Shown: positions 9,825 through 18,514, counted from the first letter of the stretch. The stretch: 64,000 nt of DNA from JBGSIC01 sp041751875 (GCA_041751875.1 JBGSIC010000003.1:1-64000); one strand, 5' to 3'. The notes: generated by a model from the sequence alone, not told the origin. Numbers and translations: made by a program.

Positions 9825-11429
9825 ATGAAACGTAGCGTACCGACAATTAGCCGGGTTCTATTGGCAGCCCTTCTTTTGAGTTTGCTGGGGCAAGCTCCGC
9901 TTGCGGCTCCGTACCGTTATTTGGCGGAAAATCCCCACTCAGACAGCGAAGAGTTTATCGATACGGGTACCGACCCGATGGAAAAGAAACTTTTCCAAAT
10001 TCTCAAGTTTGTTGAGGATCCCACCGATCCCGAAGCCCAAGAAGATATTCAGACGGCTGCTGTGGTGACCGCGCTGCTGTTCTTTGGTCTTCCCGCCATG
10101 AAGGGAACCGGCAGCCAGATATTCGGTCTCATTCCTTTGGCCTGGAAACACATTACCAACCGCGCGAAGACCCCAGAGGCACGAAGAGCATTCTTGCGGC
10201 ATCACGAAGCACGCCTTCGACAGATTGAGAACCAACTGAAAGGTTTTTTTGAGTTACAAAACAGCAAAAGTAAGAAAATAAAGCCCGCGGAGAAAAAAGC
10301 GCAGCTTAAAAACATGGCGCAAAAAATTATCGCCAATATTGATGCGCTCGCCAAAGAAGAAGATGCTCGCTTGGAAATAAAGCGCACTAAACCACGCGCA
10401 CGTTTGAGCTACGACGACGAAAACGGGCATTTTGTGTCGGAAGAAGAAGGCCGTGACCCCAGGCCCATTAAGAGCCCGCCCGAAACAGTTCGCTCCGTGA
10501 TGCGCAACCATGTCAATAACTGCAATAATTCCTACGCGGCGCTTATGGAAAACAACAAGGCACTCCGGCACCAATACGCAAAAAACTGGATCGCTCCTAT
10601 CGGCAACACAGCTGGCTTCGTATTGGCTGTAAAGTACACCCAGAAAATGATGGCTGATTATAAAGAGCGTGAAGGCAAGTCGAAACAGCAGATGGAAATG
10701 GAAAAACTCATCGACGCCCAACGAAAAATGGCTAAGAAGACGCTTATTGAAAACGAGCTAGAAAAGCTGCCGCCCGAAGAGCGCGCGAAATTCGACGAGT
10801 TTTATCACATCATTCACCAAACGATGCTGGATAACCGCGTCTTGATGGCGGACTACTTCAAGGAAAACTTGCCTGAAGAACTCAAGCAAAGTTTGAACAT
10901 CGACAAAATGATTGCCGACCAGCTCGATGCCTCTGATGCGCAAGCTCGCCTCCAGGTGGCGATGCGTTTTGCTCTCGGTAAGAGTATTCGCAACTTTGAA
11001 GGAAGTGGCGCGACGATTCAGGACATTCTTAGCTATATCGCCACAAATGATCCCGCAAAACAGTCCACAACGGCGACCACCTTCATGATTCAGGTTTATA
11101 CGGACACGATCGCCCAGCTTTTCCCGAAGCTCGCCTTCGATGCGACTCCAAAGAGTAAGCAAATGAGCTTGGTCAGTCCTCTTCTGGAAGCCTCCCTGAA
11201 GAAAATGTGGAAGCTAAAGAAAGAGATCATCAAAGAGAGCTCCGAGGTTCCCAAAACCTCGGCCGCGCCCCCTGTAATGCCGGCAACGGGGCTGGGTGTT
11301 CCGGCCACCTCGGCTCCTATTACTCAAGTGGATATTGTTTTTCCAAAAACTCCTGCGATGAGACTCGATGCGCCCCATCGGCAATCTCCCACGTCACTCA
11401 ACTCGCTTGCGACAACGCTCGCGCCCTAG
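9825..11429 (+). CDS. Exported alpha-helical protein of unknown function
   Basis: 534 residues. The N-terminus MKRSVPTISR followed by a leucine-rich core and cleavage near P-L-A-A is a Sec signal peptide. A second hydrophobic stretch at about residues 75-105 could be a membrane segment. The remainder is charged and strongly helical, with Lys/Glu-rich stretches around residues 125-190 and 285-325 that look coiled-coil-like. The C-terminal 60 residues are Pro/Ala/Thr-rich. No family was recognised. The gene lies directly upstream of the dnaA regulatory region but is separated from dnaA by 375 nt, so co-transcription is unlikely. Confidence 0.65.
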   Translation: MKRSVPTISRVLLAALLLSLLGQAPLAAPYRYLAENPHSDSEEFIDTGTDPMEKKLFQILKFVEDPTDPEAQEDIQTAAVVTALLFFGLPAMKGTGSQIFGLIPLAWKHITNRAKTPEARRAFLRHHEARLRQIENQLKGFFELQNSKSKKIKPAEKKAQLKNMAQKIIANIDALAKEEDARLEIKRTKPRARLSYDDENGHFVSEEEGRDPRPIKSPPETVRSVMRNHVNNCNNSYAALMENNKALRHQYAKNWIAPIGNTAGFVLAVKYTQKMMADYKEREGKSKQQMEMEKLIDAQRKMAKKTLIENELEKLPPEERAKFDEFYHIIHQTMLDNRVLMADYFKENLPEELKQSLNIDKMIADQLDASDAQARLQVAMRFALGKSIRNFEGSGATIQDILSYIATNDPAKQSTTATTFMIQVYTDTIAQLFPKLAFDATPKSKQMSLVSPLLEASLKKMWKLKKEIIKESSEVPKTSAAPPVMPATGLGVPATSAPITQVDIVFPKTPAMRLDAPHRQSPTSLNSLATTLAP

Positions 11430-11573
11430 AACTTCAGAAACAGCGCAGCGCATTGTATATCCTTTATGTAACAGTGCTTGCTAGAAAACCTCAAAACCGC
11501 AATAGCGCGTTCTTTACGATTTTTTCATAATTGCAATTAACGGGGTAAAACGAAATGCAGCTTACCTTGAAAG

Positions 11574-11594
11574 TTATCCACACCCTGTGGGTAA
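11574..11594. promoter_or_regulatory. Inverted pair of DnaA boxes upstream of dnaA (candidate oriC or autoregulatory site)
   Basis: TTATCCACA at 11574-11582 is a perfect DnaA box. TGTGGGTAA at 11586-11594 is a near-consensus box on the other strand, three bases away. A weaker match, TGTGGATGG, lies at 11710-11718. The boxes are bordered by AT-rich stretches at about 11515-11560 and 11595-11632 that could unwind. The whole 375-nt gap between 11430 and 11804 has no gene. Either an origin of replication or DnaA autoregulation of its own promoter would explain this arrangement. Confidence 0.6.
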
Positions 11595-11804
11595 TGTAAG
11601 TAAGTAGCTAATCTTACTTTTGTTTATTCATTCTGATCGAGAATCCCTGTTTTTGGGGCTTTGCGCGTGGGGCCCCACGTCAACACATAACATTTCAAGC
11701 AGTTGGCGCTGTGGATGGCGTTGTTGATGAAAATGCGATCCCGGCGAAATTTGGCCTTTTGCTCCCGCAACGCACCTACCCCTATAACGTGAGTTTTGGC
11801 TTTT

Positions 11805-13259
11805 ATGTCTCAGCTTGATTGGAACGCCACGATAGACACCATTCGGGAGTCGGTGCCGCAGGCACAATTTCAGAACTGGTTTAAACCTTTGAGGTTAATA
11901 CGGTGCGACGACAAATCTGTTGTCTTAGGCGTACCGAACCGTTTTCACGAAGAGTGGCTTAAAACCAACTACTCCGACAAGCTTTCCCAAGCCATTCGCC
12001 AGCAACTCGGCACTGAGCGTCAGCTCGAATTTGAGATCGTATTAAAGGAAGAAAACCAAGCGGCGTCGCTTTCCGATCCATCATCGCTAAATACCCCGCC
12101 GCCGCAGATGGGCCAGGCTCAAACACAGCGCCCAGTTTTGCGGGTCGTCGAAAGCAGCGAAGTTGTCCCGATGGGCGAACTCGCTTCGGCTCAACCCGCC
12201 GCACCCACAGCTCCGGTCGCGGACCCTTCCCCTCAGCTTCCGGTTTTTAACGACCCTTTTATTGAAATGGATTTCAACACGGTTGCGGTCCAATGCGCCA
12301 AGATGTTCGCCACCGGGCGTGAGCTTCCCTTGAATCCTCTAGTCTTTGTTTCGGGCGTCGGCATGGGTAAGACCCACCTGATCTCGGAAATGGGCCAACA
12401 GATGCACAACTTCGACAAGAAGCTTCGCATTCGTTACACGGATGCTGAATCCTTCACGGCGGAGATGGTCCGAGCGATTAAGTCGAATACGATTTACCTC
12501 TTCAAACAAAAGTACGGCGAAGATACCGACGTCCTTTTGTTTGATGATGTACATGGACTGAGCAAGCGCCTAAAGACACAGGAAGAGCTGCTTCATATCT
12601 TCAACCAGATTGTCGCCCGCGGGGGCCGCATCTGTTTCACCAGTTCGGTACCGCCGCACCTTCTGGAGAATTTCATTGAGCCCATGAAGTCGCGCATTTT
12701 ATCGGGCGTCATTTCTGAGCTCCAGTACCCCAGTTATGAATCGCGCGTCGAGCTTCTTAATCGCAAGTGCGCCCTGGATAAGCTCATCATGGCTCCTGAG
12801 ATTCTTCGTTCCTTGGCCGACAAGGGACAAAAAGATATCCGCGAGCTACTAGGTTCGCTGATTCGCCTGCATTTGCACGCCAGACTCGAAAACCGCCCAG
12901 TCGACCACGAATTTTTGGCGAAAAAGGGCTGGGTTCAGGAAACCAAGAAGCACGCCACCACCATGGAAGAGATCGTATCCCTGGTGGAACATAATTTCGG
13001 CATTGGCCGGGAAGAGCTCATTTCCAAGTCCCGCAAAAGCGTCGTGGCTTGGGCCCGGCAAGTTGCCATGTATCTCGCCAGGCACCATACTCTCCTTTCG
13101 TTGGAAGAGATTGGGAAGCGCTTCGGTCGGGACCACGCGACGGTGATTCACGCCTTTGGTAAGGTGAAAGAAACTATTGCTTCGCACCCCAACCGCCGGT
13201 ACGAAATTGAGTACCTTGAAGCCAAGCTTTCCTCTCAGGGGCATCGCCCGGTAAACTAA
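11805..13259 (+). CDS. dnaA: Chromosomal replication initiator protein DnaA
   Basis: 484 residues from ATG 11805; an in-frame TTG at 11796 is the less likely start. All four DnaA domains can be followed: an N-terminal domain I (residues 1-80, with WNATID and PNRFHEEWL), a variable Pro/Ala/Gln linker (about 85-150), the AAA+ core with Walker A GVGMGKTH (about 185) and Walker B VLLFDDVH (about 242), the box VII arginine in MKSRI, and a C-terminal DNA-binding domain with RDHATVIHA (about 443). The AAA+ core is divergent: sensor I reads FTSSVPP instead of the usual TSD, and Walker B has Phe and His where Ile and Gln are common. DnaA boxes sit just upstream. None of the usual partners dnaN, recF or gyrB follows. 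A strong hairpin terminator lies at the stop codon. Confidence 0.88.
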   Translation: MSQLDWNATIDTIRESVPQAQFQNWFKPLRLIRCDDKSVVLGVPNRFHEEWLKTNYSDKLSQAIRQQLGTERQLEFEIVLKEENQAASLSDPSSLNTPPPQMGQAQTQRPVLRVVESSEVVPMGELASAQPAAPTAPVADPSPQLPVFNDPFIEMDFNTVAVQCAKMFATGRELPLNPLVFVSGVGMGKTHLISEMGQQMHNFDKKLRIRYTDAESFTAEMVRAIKSNTIYLFKQKYGEDTDVLLFDDVHGLSKRLKTQEELLHIFNQIVARGGRICFTSSVPPHLLENFIEPMKSRILSGVISELQYPSYESRVELLNRKCALDKLIMAPEILRSLADKGQKDIRELLGSLIRLHLHARLENRPVDHEFLAKKGWVQETKKHATTMEEIVSLVEHNFGIGREELISKSRKSVVAWARQVAMYLARHHTLLSLEEIGKRFGRDHATVIHAFGKVKETIASHPNRRYEIEYLEAKLSSQGHRPVN

Positions 13260-13297
13260 ATTTTGGGCGGTTTCGTGAAGCGAAACGGACAAAATTT
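13258..13297 (+). terminator. Hairpin terminator after dnaA
   Basis: A near-perfect inverted repeat starts in the dnaA stop codon. AAATTTTG...GTTTCG (13258-13275) pairs with CGAAAC...CAAAATTT (13281-13297) around a TGAAG loop, with a few internal mismatches. The stem ends in a run of T on either strand, so it could terminate in both directions. Confidence 0.6.
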
Positions 13298-13369
13298 ATC
13301 CTGAGGTGAAGCCGAAGGATCTCTTGCATAGGCAGAGATCGTATTGGTGCGCGCCCATTGGAGGTTCAC

Positions 13370-13795
13370 ATGTTGTACAGCTACATTTTAGCGATTCACG
13401 TCATTGCCATCATTTGTTGGATGGCGGGGCTTTTGTATCTTTGGCGGCTGTTTGTGTACCACCGCGCGGAAACAGAACAAGTGGTGAAGGACCGTTTCCA
13501 GATCATGGAGTACCGGCTTTACACCTACATCACCATGCCTTCGATGCTAGTGTCTTTTATATTGGGAGTTTGGATGCTAGCCCTCCGCCCTGAACTTCTG
13601 ACTTTCCACTGGATGCAGGTAAAAATTGCCGCAGTCGTCGGCTTGATAGGGGTCACTCATTACGCCAAGCGCAACATGCGCCAGCTTAAGCAAAATGCGT
13701 CCCCGCACACTGAGAAATTCTTTCGCATTCTTAACGAGCTTCCGACCATTTTAATGATCATCGTGGTCATTATGGTTATCGTAAGGCCGTTTTAG
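13370..13795 (+). CDS. hemJ: Protoporphyrinogen IX oxidase, HemJ type
   Basis: 141 residues. I chose ATG 13370 because the ribosome site GGAGG (13360-13364) lies just before it, inside any longer frame. The protein has four membrane helices and the hallmark motifs of the HemJ (UPF0093) family: an N-terminal histidine in A-I-H-V-I-A, then WMAGLLYLWRLFVYH, a YAKRNMR loop, and the near-invariant C-terminal FFRILNELPT with a V-I-V-R-P-F-like end. HemJ is a heme-binding inner-membrane enzyme that oxidises protoporphyrinogen IX to protoporphyrin IX in heme synthesis. It precedes xseA by about 50 nt and may share its transcript. Confidence 0.92.
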   Translation: MLYSYILAIHVIAIICWMAGLLYLWRLFVYHRAETEQVVKDRFQIMEYRLYTYITMPSMLVSFILGVWMLALRPELLTFHWMQVKIAAVVGLIGVTHYAKRNMRQLKQNASPHTEKFFRILNELPTILMIIVVIMVIVRPF

Positions 13796-13848
13796 CGGGT
13801 CATTCTGTTTTCTTGCCGATCGCCCCATCTGCTGAAAGGATGGGCCCG

Positions 13849-15129
13849 ATGTGGGAAAGCACACCAATTAGAGAGAGTCAGCCGAGCTTCGGTATGGGCG
13901 CAACCGCGGACTGGCGGCAGAACGTGCCTTCGGTTTCGCAACTAAACCGATCGCTACGCGGCCACATCGAGGGCACCTTTTTCGATGTTTTTGTTCGAGG
14001 TGAAATTAGCACCTTTCGGCGTCCCGGGTCGGGACACGGTTACTTCGTTCTGAAAGACGCCGCATCTCAACTTAAAGCCGTTATCTTTAGACCGTCCTTA
14101 TCGCGGATCAAATTCGCCATCGAAGAGGGCATGGAGGTCATCCTCCATGGAAAATTGACCGTTTACGAAGCACGCGGCGACTACCAAATCGTTTGCGATC
14201 ATATCGAACCGTTAGGATTGGGGGCTCTTCAACTTGCCTTCGAACAACTTAAGAAAAAATTACAGGGTGAAGGTTTATTTGATGAGACAAGAAAGAAAAC
14301 TCTCCCTCATCTTCCCGAGCGAATTGGGGTAATCACTTCGTCGACGGGCGCCGCCTTTCACGATATTTGCCACGTCCTAGCCCGTCGCTTTCCCAAACGC
14401 GAAATCATTTTGATCCCCTCTAGCGTTCAGGGAGAAAAAGCAGCAGCCGAGCTTTGCGCGGCTCTCAAGCGCGCCGAGCAGTGGAACACCCGCTTTCCCG
14501 ATCAAAGCATCGACCTTCTCATTTTTGGAAGAGGCGGAGGATCGCTCGAAGATCTTTGGCCCTTCAATGAAGAAGTGGTGGCTCGTGCCGTGGCGGCTTG
14601 TGGCATTCCCATCATCTCAGCGGTAGGCCACGAAGTGGATTTTACGATTTCTGATTTCGTTGCGGACTTGCGGGCCCCGACTCCATCGGCCGCAGCAGAA
14701 CTGGCCGTTCCTCTTTTTGAAGAGCTCGTGCAAAAAGTGAAAGACAAGGAACGCGCTTTGGTGCGAGCCCTTCGTCACACGTGGGAGCAAAAGCAGATGC
14801 ACTTGCAGCATCTCACTTTGCGCTTGGTCGACCCGCGCCAACGGCTAGCCGAACAACGGGATCAAGTTCAGCAACTTTTGGCGCGCTTGCACCGTGCCGC
14901 GCGTAGCCAGTTTCAACGCGCTTCCTCACGCTTTCAAAATTCTCTTTCTACTCTAGAAGCGCTTTCTCCGTTAGCTGTACTGCAGCGCGGCTACAGCCTT
15001 ACACTCCAATCAAAGGGCGAAATCATCAATAGTTACGAGCAGGTAAAAAGTGGGGACGAGATCGTAACCCGCCTCCACGACGGACTGGTGCGCTCCAAAG
15101 TCCTTTGTTGCGAGCCGCTTCCACGTTAA
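13849..15129 (+). CDS. xseA: Exodeoxyribonuclease VII large subunit
   Basis: About 426 residues. ATG 13849 is preferred: AAAGGA lies 8 nt upstream, whereas ATG 13840 and TTG 13813 have no properly spaced site. After a short tail come an OB-fold nucleic-acid-binding domain (about 30-130, with VRGEIS and GHGYFVLKD) and the catalytic exonuclease VII domain (LPERIGVITSSTGAAFHD near 155, FGRGGGSLEDLWPFNEE near 230, SAVGHEVDFT near 263, RAPTPSAAAE near 283). A coiled-coil region and a C-terminal LQRGYSL segment complete the usual architecture. With XseB, the enzyme degrades single-stranded DNA to oligonucleotides. No xseB is visible next to it. Confidence 0.95.
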   Translation: MWESTPIRESQPSFGMGATADWRQNVPSVSQLNRSLRGHIEGTFFDVFVRGEISTFRRPGSGHGYFVLKDAASQLKAVIFRPSLSRIKFAIEEGMEVILHGKLTVYEARGDYQIVCDHIEPLGLGALQLAFEQLKKKLQGEGLFDETRKKTLPHLPERIGVITSSTGAAFHDICHVLARRFPKREIILIPSSVQGEKAAAELCAALKRAEQWNTRFPDQSIDLLIFGRGGGSLEDLWPFNEEVVARAVAACGIPIISAVGHEVDFTISDFVADLRAPTPSAAAELAVPLFEELVQKVKDKERALVRALRHTWEQKQMHLQHLTLRLVDPRQRLAEQRDQVQQLLARLHRAARSQFQRASSRFQNSLSTLEALSPLAVLQRGYSLTLQSKGEIINSYEQVKSGDEIVTRLHDGLVRSKVLCCEPLPR

Positions 15130-15194
15130 AATAGAAGGAAGGGCACCCCGCCCCTTCTTCCTCCTTTTACTCACTCCCAATTTAGCGGAATCTC

Positions 15195-15962
15195 ATGACC
15201 AGTGCGGCGCATAGCCTCCCCGAGGCCCACATCGAAAGTCTCCAAAGCCTCGAAGCGGGCTATTGGTGGTACGTGGGCCGGGTCGAGTGGGCGTGTTCGA
15301 TTTTAACTTCTCAATACAGTAAAACTCTCCCCCTCAAACGCTACGCCGACCTAGGCTGCGGCACCGGCGGCTTTGCGAAGGAACTGGATACCCGATTTGG
15401 TTTTGAAAAAGTGGCGTTGGTAGATCTGGACCCGGCCATGCTTAAGCGTGTTCCGCTGAGCCCCCATTTCGATGTGCTATCGCGCGATTTCTCAAAACCC
15501 TTCACCCTCCCCTGGAAAGCCGATGTGATTTCTTGCATGGATGTACTCGAACACATTGAAGACGACTCGGGATTTCTCAGCTGCGCGCGATCGCAACTGA
15601 AAGAGAACGGTCTTCTCGTATTGTCGGTTCCCGCGCACCAAGCTCTCTACTCCGATTGGGACCGCCAACTCGGCCATTACCGACGGTATAACAAACATAC
15701 TCTACACGCCTGTCTCGACAAGGCCGGCTTCCAGGTTTTGGAATCTTCGTATCAATGGAGTTTCTTAAGTCCCATCGCCCCCTACCGTAAACTGCGCCAG
15801 CGCTTTCAGCGTCAGCGTATCGAGTTTCCCAAAGTTTCTCCCTGGGTAAACAATCAGTTGATCAGAGCCTCACGGTGGGAACGCCGACTGAGTCGCGTTC
15901 TGCCCGCCCCCTTCGGTACCTCGCTCATGATCGGAGCGACACCCAAAGGACCGTCTAAATGA
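15195..15962 (+). CDS. SAM-dependent class I methyltransferase
   Basis: 255 residues. The Rossmann-fold SAM-binding motif is ADLGCGTGG (residues 51-59), followed by an acidic motif VDLD near 80 and a post-I motif with DVLEHIEDD near 118. This is the layout of the Methyltransf_11/23 families, and the GYWWYVGR N-terminus is typical of methyltransferases in polysaccharide or lipid-linked sugar loci. Its stop overlaps the start of the glycosyltransferase gene (ATGA), so the two are translationally coupled. The product may modify the sugar or lipid that the partner handles. The exact substrate is unknown. Confidence 0.8.
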   Translation: MTSAAHSLPEAHIESLQSLEAGYWWYVGRVEWACSILTSQYSKTLPLKRYADLGCGTGGFAKELDTRFGFEKVALVDLDPAMLKRVPLSPHFDVLSRDFSKPFTLPWKADVISCMDVLEHIEDDSGFLSCARSQLKENGLLVLSVPAHQALYSDWDRQLGHYRRYNKHTLHACLDKAGFQVLESSYQWSFLSPIAPYRKLRQRFQRQRIEFPKVSPWVNNQLIRASRWERRLSRVLPAPFGTSLMIGATPKGPSK

Positions 15963-16936
15963 GTATTAAAATGAAAAAGCGAACCCTTCCGCATATCGAA
16001 GTGGTCCTACCCATCTTTAATGAAGTGAAAAATATTCTCCCCCTTGTCGACCAACTCGACGCGGTGAAGAGGCAGCTCGCAGAGCAAGCCTCGATGAGCT
16101 ATCTCTTTGTGGATGATGGTTCTATCGACGGTTCCAATGAGTTATTGCAAAGACTTTTTCGAGAACGGGATGATATCCGCATTGTGGATCTGATTCACAA
16201 TTTCGGTCACGGAGCCGGTATCACCTGCGGGCTAAAGTACTTTAAAGGCGATATTGCTATTCTCATGGACGCCGATCTGCAGGACGATCCCGCCGCTATT
16301 CCTGAAATGTTTGCCAAGTGGAAACAAGGGGCTCGCACCGTGGTTGCGGAACGCGGTACCCGCAAAGAAAGAAACCAGTTTCTCTTTCGCGCCTTTTACT
16401 TCGTCTTGCACAAGATCACGCGTGCCATTCCTCCCATCCAGTTTGGTACGTTTTCTCTCCTCGATCGCTCCGTTGTAGGCCGTTTCATGCACCTGCGAGA
16501 GCGGAATCGGTATTTCCCTGGGCTTTTAAGTTACGCCTCCGAGCAGATTCATTCGGTTCGGGTAAACCGTAACCCCCGAGCGCACGGCAAATCCCGTGTG
16601 GGAACACTCGGATTGGTCCAACTCGCTATCACCGCGTTTGTGAGTTTTTCTAGCACGCCTATTCGTGTGGTTTCTTTCTTGGGTTTGATGGCCGCAGCCG
16701 GTGCGTTCTTCGCCGCTTTTGCGATCATTAGCGTGCGTTTATTTACCGAGCACGCCATTCCCGGTTGGGCCTCCACCATGACCGCGGTGGCGTTTGCGAG
16801 TGCTGTGCAACTTCTTTGTTTAGGGATTATCGGCGAATATGTCGCACGCATGTACGATGAAGTGAAGCGCCGGCCCTTGTTCCTCGTGGACAAGATCTAC
16901 GAAAAACGCACTGAAAAGGCCACCGAGGCTGCTTGA
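15959..16936 (+). CDS. Polyprenyl-phosphate glycosyltransferase, GtrB/DPM1-like (GT2)
   Basis: 325 residues. The GT-A catalytic domain shows VVLPIFNE near residue 15, VDDGSIDGS near 51 and the metal-binding MDADLQDDP near 101. Two hydrophobic C-terminal segments (about 220-250 and 258-288) anchor it in the inner membrane, as in GtrB, ArnC and bacterial dolichol-phosphate-mannose-like synthases. These transfer a sugar from a nucleotide donor to undecaprenyl phosphate for later flipping and use in the periplasm. It overlaps the methyltransferase upstream by 4 nt. The sugar is unknown. Confidence 0.88.
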   Translation: MSIKMKKRTLPHIEVVLPIFNEVKNILPLVDQLDAVKRQLAEQASMSYLFVDDGSIDGSNELLQRLFRERDDIRIVDLIHNFGHGAGITCGLKYFKGDIAILMDADLQDDPAAIPEMFAKWKQGARTVVAERGTRKERNQFLFRAFYFVLHKITRAIPPIQFGTFSLLDRSVVGRFMHLRERNRYFPGLLSYASEQIHSVRVNRNPRAHGKSRVGTLGLVQLAITAFVSFSSTPIRVVSFLGLMAAAGAFFAAFAIISVRLFTEHAIPGWASTMTAVAFASAVQLLCLGIIGEYVARMYDEVKRRPLFLVDKIYEKRTEKATEAA

Positions 16937-17020
16937 GCCTCTCCCCACCTGTACAGAAACCTGACGCCAACCGCGTTTTCCTCAATGGCAATCACGCTGT
17001 AGCTACGTTCGCTATTCCAA

Positions 17021-17050
17021 TTGTGGCTGTACAGACAAAATTGCTACAAT
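17021..17050 (+). promoter_or_regulatory. Candidate sigma-70 promoter for the repeat-containing lipoprotein
   Basis: TTGTGG (17021-17026) and TACAAT (17045-17050) are separated by 18 nt. The -10 box matches five of six consensus positions; the -35 matches only in TTG. It lies 22 nt upstream of the chosen start codon, so the leader would be short. Confidence 0.4.
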
Positions 17051-17072
17051 TTCTGTATTGGAGACTATGTTC

Positions 17073-18071
17073 ATGCGGACGTTAGTTGTAGTCACATTTG
17101 CTCTGATTTTGTCAGCGTGTTCGAACGCAACTTTGGACTGGGACGCTGGTTCCCATTCTTCACGTCTTGATAATGACCTCGATTCTGATCAACCGGCTTC
17201 CCAACCAAATTTTGAATCTACTACTGGAAGATCGCTCATTGATTTCGCAACCGCGGCTTCTCCAAACGTTGTAGCCACTCAATTCATAGTCCAAGGGGGC
17301 GTTGAAGGCTTTTCCCGAATTGATGGAACTCTTTCACGTGTCTCGTTGCAAAACTTGAATGACGTAGTTAGTACGACGGAAGCACCCCAATCGATCAAAT
17401 TTCCTCATACGGGTAGTTATGGGCACGCGAGCCCCCGCACCGATTTGGATCCGTCGATCAGGCCGACTATTAACTTTACGCGGTTAGTGCTGACGTTAAC
17501 GGCGGACCAGTCGCCGCTCAGGGCAGACATTCCGGGTGATACAGCAAAACAATTCGCAAAGACAATGGAGTTTTCGATTGTATTCGATGCGACCCAAGAG
17601 CTGACTTTTTGCGAAGGCGTGACTTTTAAAGCAGAGCTTCCTCAAAATTTCTGGCAAGAAGTTTTTGCTGATTATGAAGCCTTCGAAGAGAAAACTTGCT
17701 TCGGCTTATTCACACGGCAAGATTGCAGCGAACAGCTTCTTCTAGCGACGCCTTACTCCGAAACCTTCCCCAAGGGGAGAATTTCGGTCTTCTCAGGTGC
17801 ATGCACGGCCCTCGAAGCCAATCAGATCCCCTTTGCTCCCCTAGGGCCTGATCTCGAAGCCACTGCGATCCCCGTTGCTCCCCTAGGGCCTGATCTCGAA
17901 GCCACTGAGATACTGGTTGCTCCCGAAGGGGAGGATCTTGAAGCCACTAAGGTCCTGGTTGCTCCCGAAGGAGAGGATCTTAAAGCCACCGAGGACCTGT
18001 TTGCTCCCCAAGCAACGGAACTTGAAGCCAATGAGCTCCCGGCCGAGCTCCTAGAAGCGACCCAGTACTAA
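17073..18071 (+). CDS. Lipoprotein with C-terminal 14-residue tandem repeats
   Basis: 332 residues from ATG 17073, which has GGAG about 9 nt upstream; ATG 17067 is too close to that site. The signal peptide ends in the lipobox LSAC (Cys 16), so the protein should be lipidated. The middle 230 residues have no recognisable domain. They include a Cys pair near ECGVTF-like and DCSEQ segments and a long beta-rich stretch. The C-terminus is made of six copies of a 14-residue unit of the form LEAT-x-x-x-x-AP-x-G-x-D. The unit is proline- and acid-rich and probably extended. The gene is free-standing, with its own candidate promoter, and tRNA-Thr lies downstream. Confidence 0.75.
   Translation: MRTLVVVTFALILSACSNATLDWDAGSHSSRLDNDLDSDQPASQPNFESTTGRSLIDFATAASPNVVATQFIVQGGVEGFSRIDGTLSRVSLQNLNDVVSTTEAPQSIKFPHTGSYGHASPRTDLDPSIRPTINFTRLVLTLTADQSPLRADIPGDTAKQFAKTMEFSIVFDATQELTFCEGVTFKAELPQNFWQEVFADYEAFEEKTCFGLFTRQDCSEQLLLATPYSETFPKGRISVFSGACTALEANQIPFAPLGPDLEATAIPVAPLGPDLEATEILVAPEGEDLEATKVLVAPEGEDLKATEDLFAPQATELEANELPAELLEATQY
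17811..18062 (+). repeat. 42-bp in-frame tandem repeats, six copies
   Basis: Units start at 17811, 17853, 17895, 17937, 17979 and 18021, each beginning with a CTCGAAGCCA-like sequence. The first two are almost identical to each other, as are the third and fourth. The last unit is degenerate. The unit length is a multiple of three, so copy-number change would lengthen or shorten the lipoprotein without breaking its frame. Confidence 0.9.
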
Positions 18072-18142
18072 TCATTGGCCATGCTGGGGAAATTATTCCC
18101 TTGCCGCTTCAATCTGATTTCATTAGTTTTTTCGCCTATAGT

Positions 18143-18223
18143 TTTTTTGTGTGCGCCAACGTAGCTCAGTTGGCCAAGCGGCGAAGCCGCAATTAGAGAG
18201 ACAACTCAAATGAGTTGCTCTAC
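18143..18223 (+). pseudogene. Scrambled partial copy of tRNA-Thr
   Basis: A roughly 31-nt direct repeat of the upstream flank and 5' end of the intact tRNA (18256-18286) occurs at 18143-18173, with one clear substitution in the acceptor stem (CCAACG for CCGACG). The homology stops inside the D-loop. Further on, 18209-18223 (AATGAGTTGCTCTAC) is an exact inverted copy of 15 nt spanning the D arm and anticodon stem of the intact gene. The piece cannot fold as a tRNA and looks like a scar of duplication, inversion or excision. Confidence 0.7.
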
Positions 18224-18268
18224 GGTTTGAGAACGTTTTTGGAGCTGGAACGATAATTTTTTGTGTGC

Positions 18269-18341
18269 GCCGACGTAGCTCAGTTGGTAGAGCAACTCAT
18301 TCGTAATGAGTAGGTCACCGGTTCAAATCCGGTCGTCGGCT
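18269..18341 (+). tRNA. tRNA-Thr (anticodon CGT)
   Basis: A full cloverleaf can be drawn. The acceptor stem pairs GCCGACG (18269-18275) with CGTCGGC (18334-18340), followed by discriminator T. The D arm is GCTC..GAGC. The anticodon stem ACTCA/TGAGT encloses loop TTCGTAA with anticodon CGT, and the T arm is ACCGG-TTCAAAT-CCGGT. CCA is not encoded. CGT reads the ACG threonine codon. Confidence 0.95.
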
Positions 18342-18514
18342 TAGACTCCACCCTTGCTTCTAAACAGAATCTTCCCTCTCTCGCCTTCTTGGACCACCAC
18401 AAATGTAGGGTCATTTTAGGAGCAGAAAAAGAGAAGTCCCGAAAGCCGCTCCTACTATAGGTGCCAACTGTTCTTAAGAATTGTTGATAGGGCAATGTAG
18501 GGTAGTTTTTCAGT

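Noticed and set aside
10254..10721. 155-codon minus-strand frame within the exported helical protein gene
   Set aside because: Antisense shadow of a Lys/Glu-rich coding region; Phe/His-rich translation without motifs.
17811..18062. CRISPR-like array
   Set aside because: The repeats are adjacent, in frame and without unique spacers; they encode a peptide repeat.
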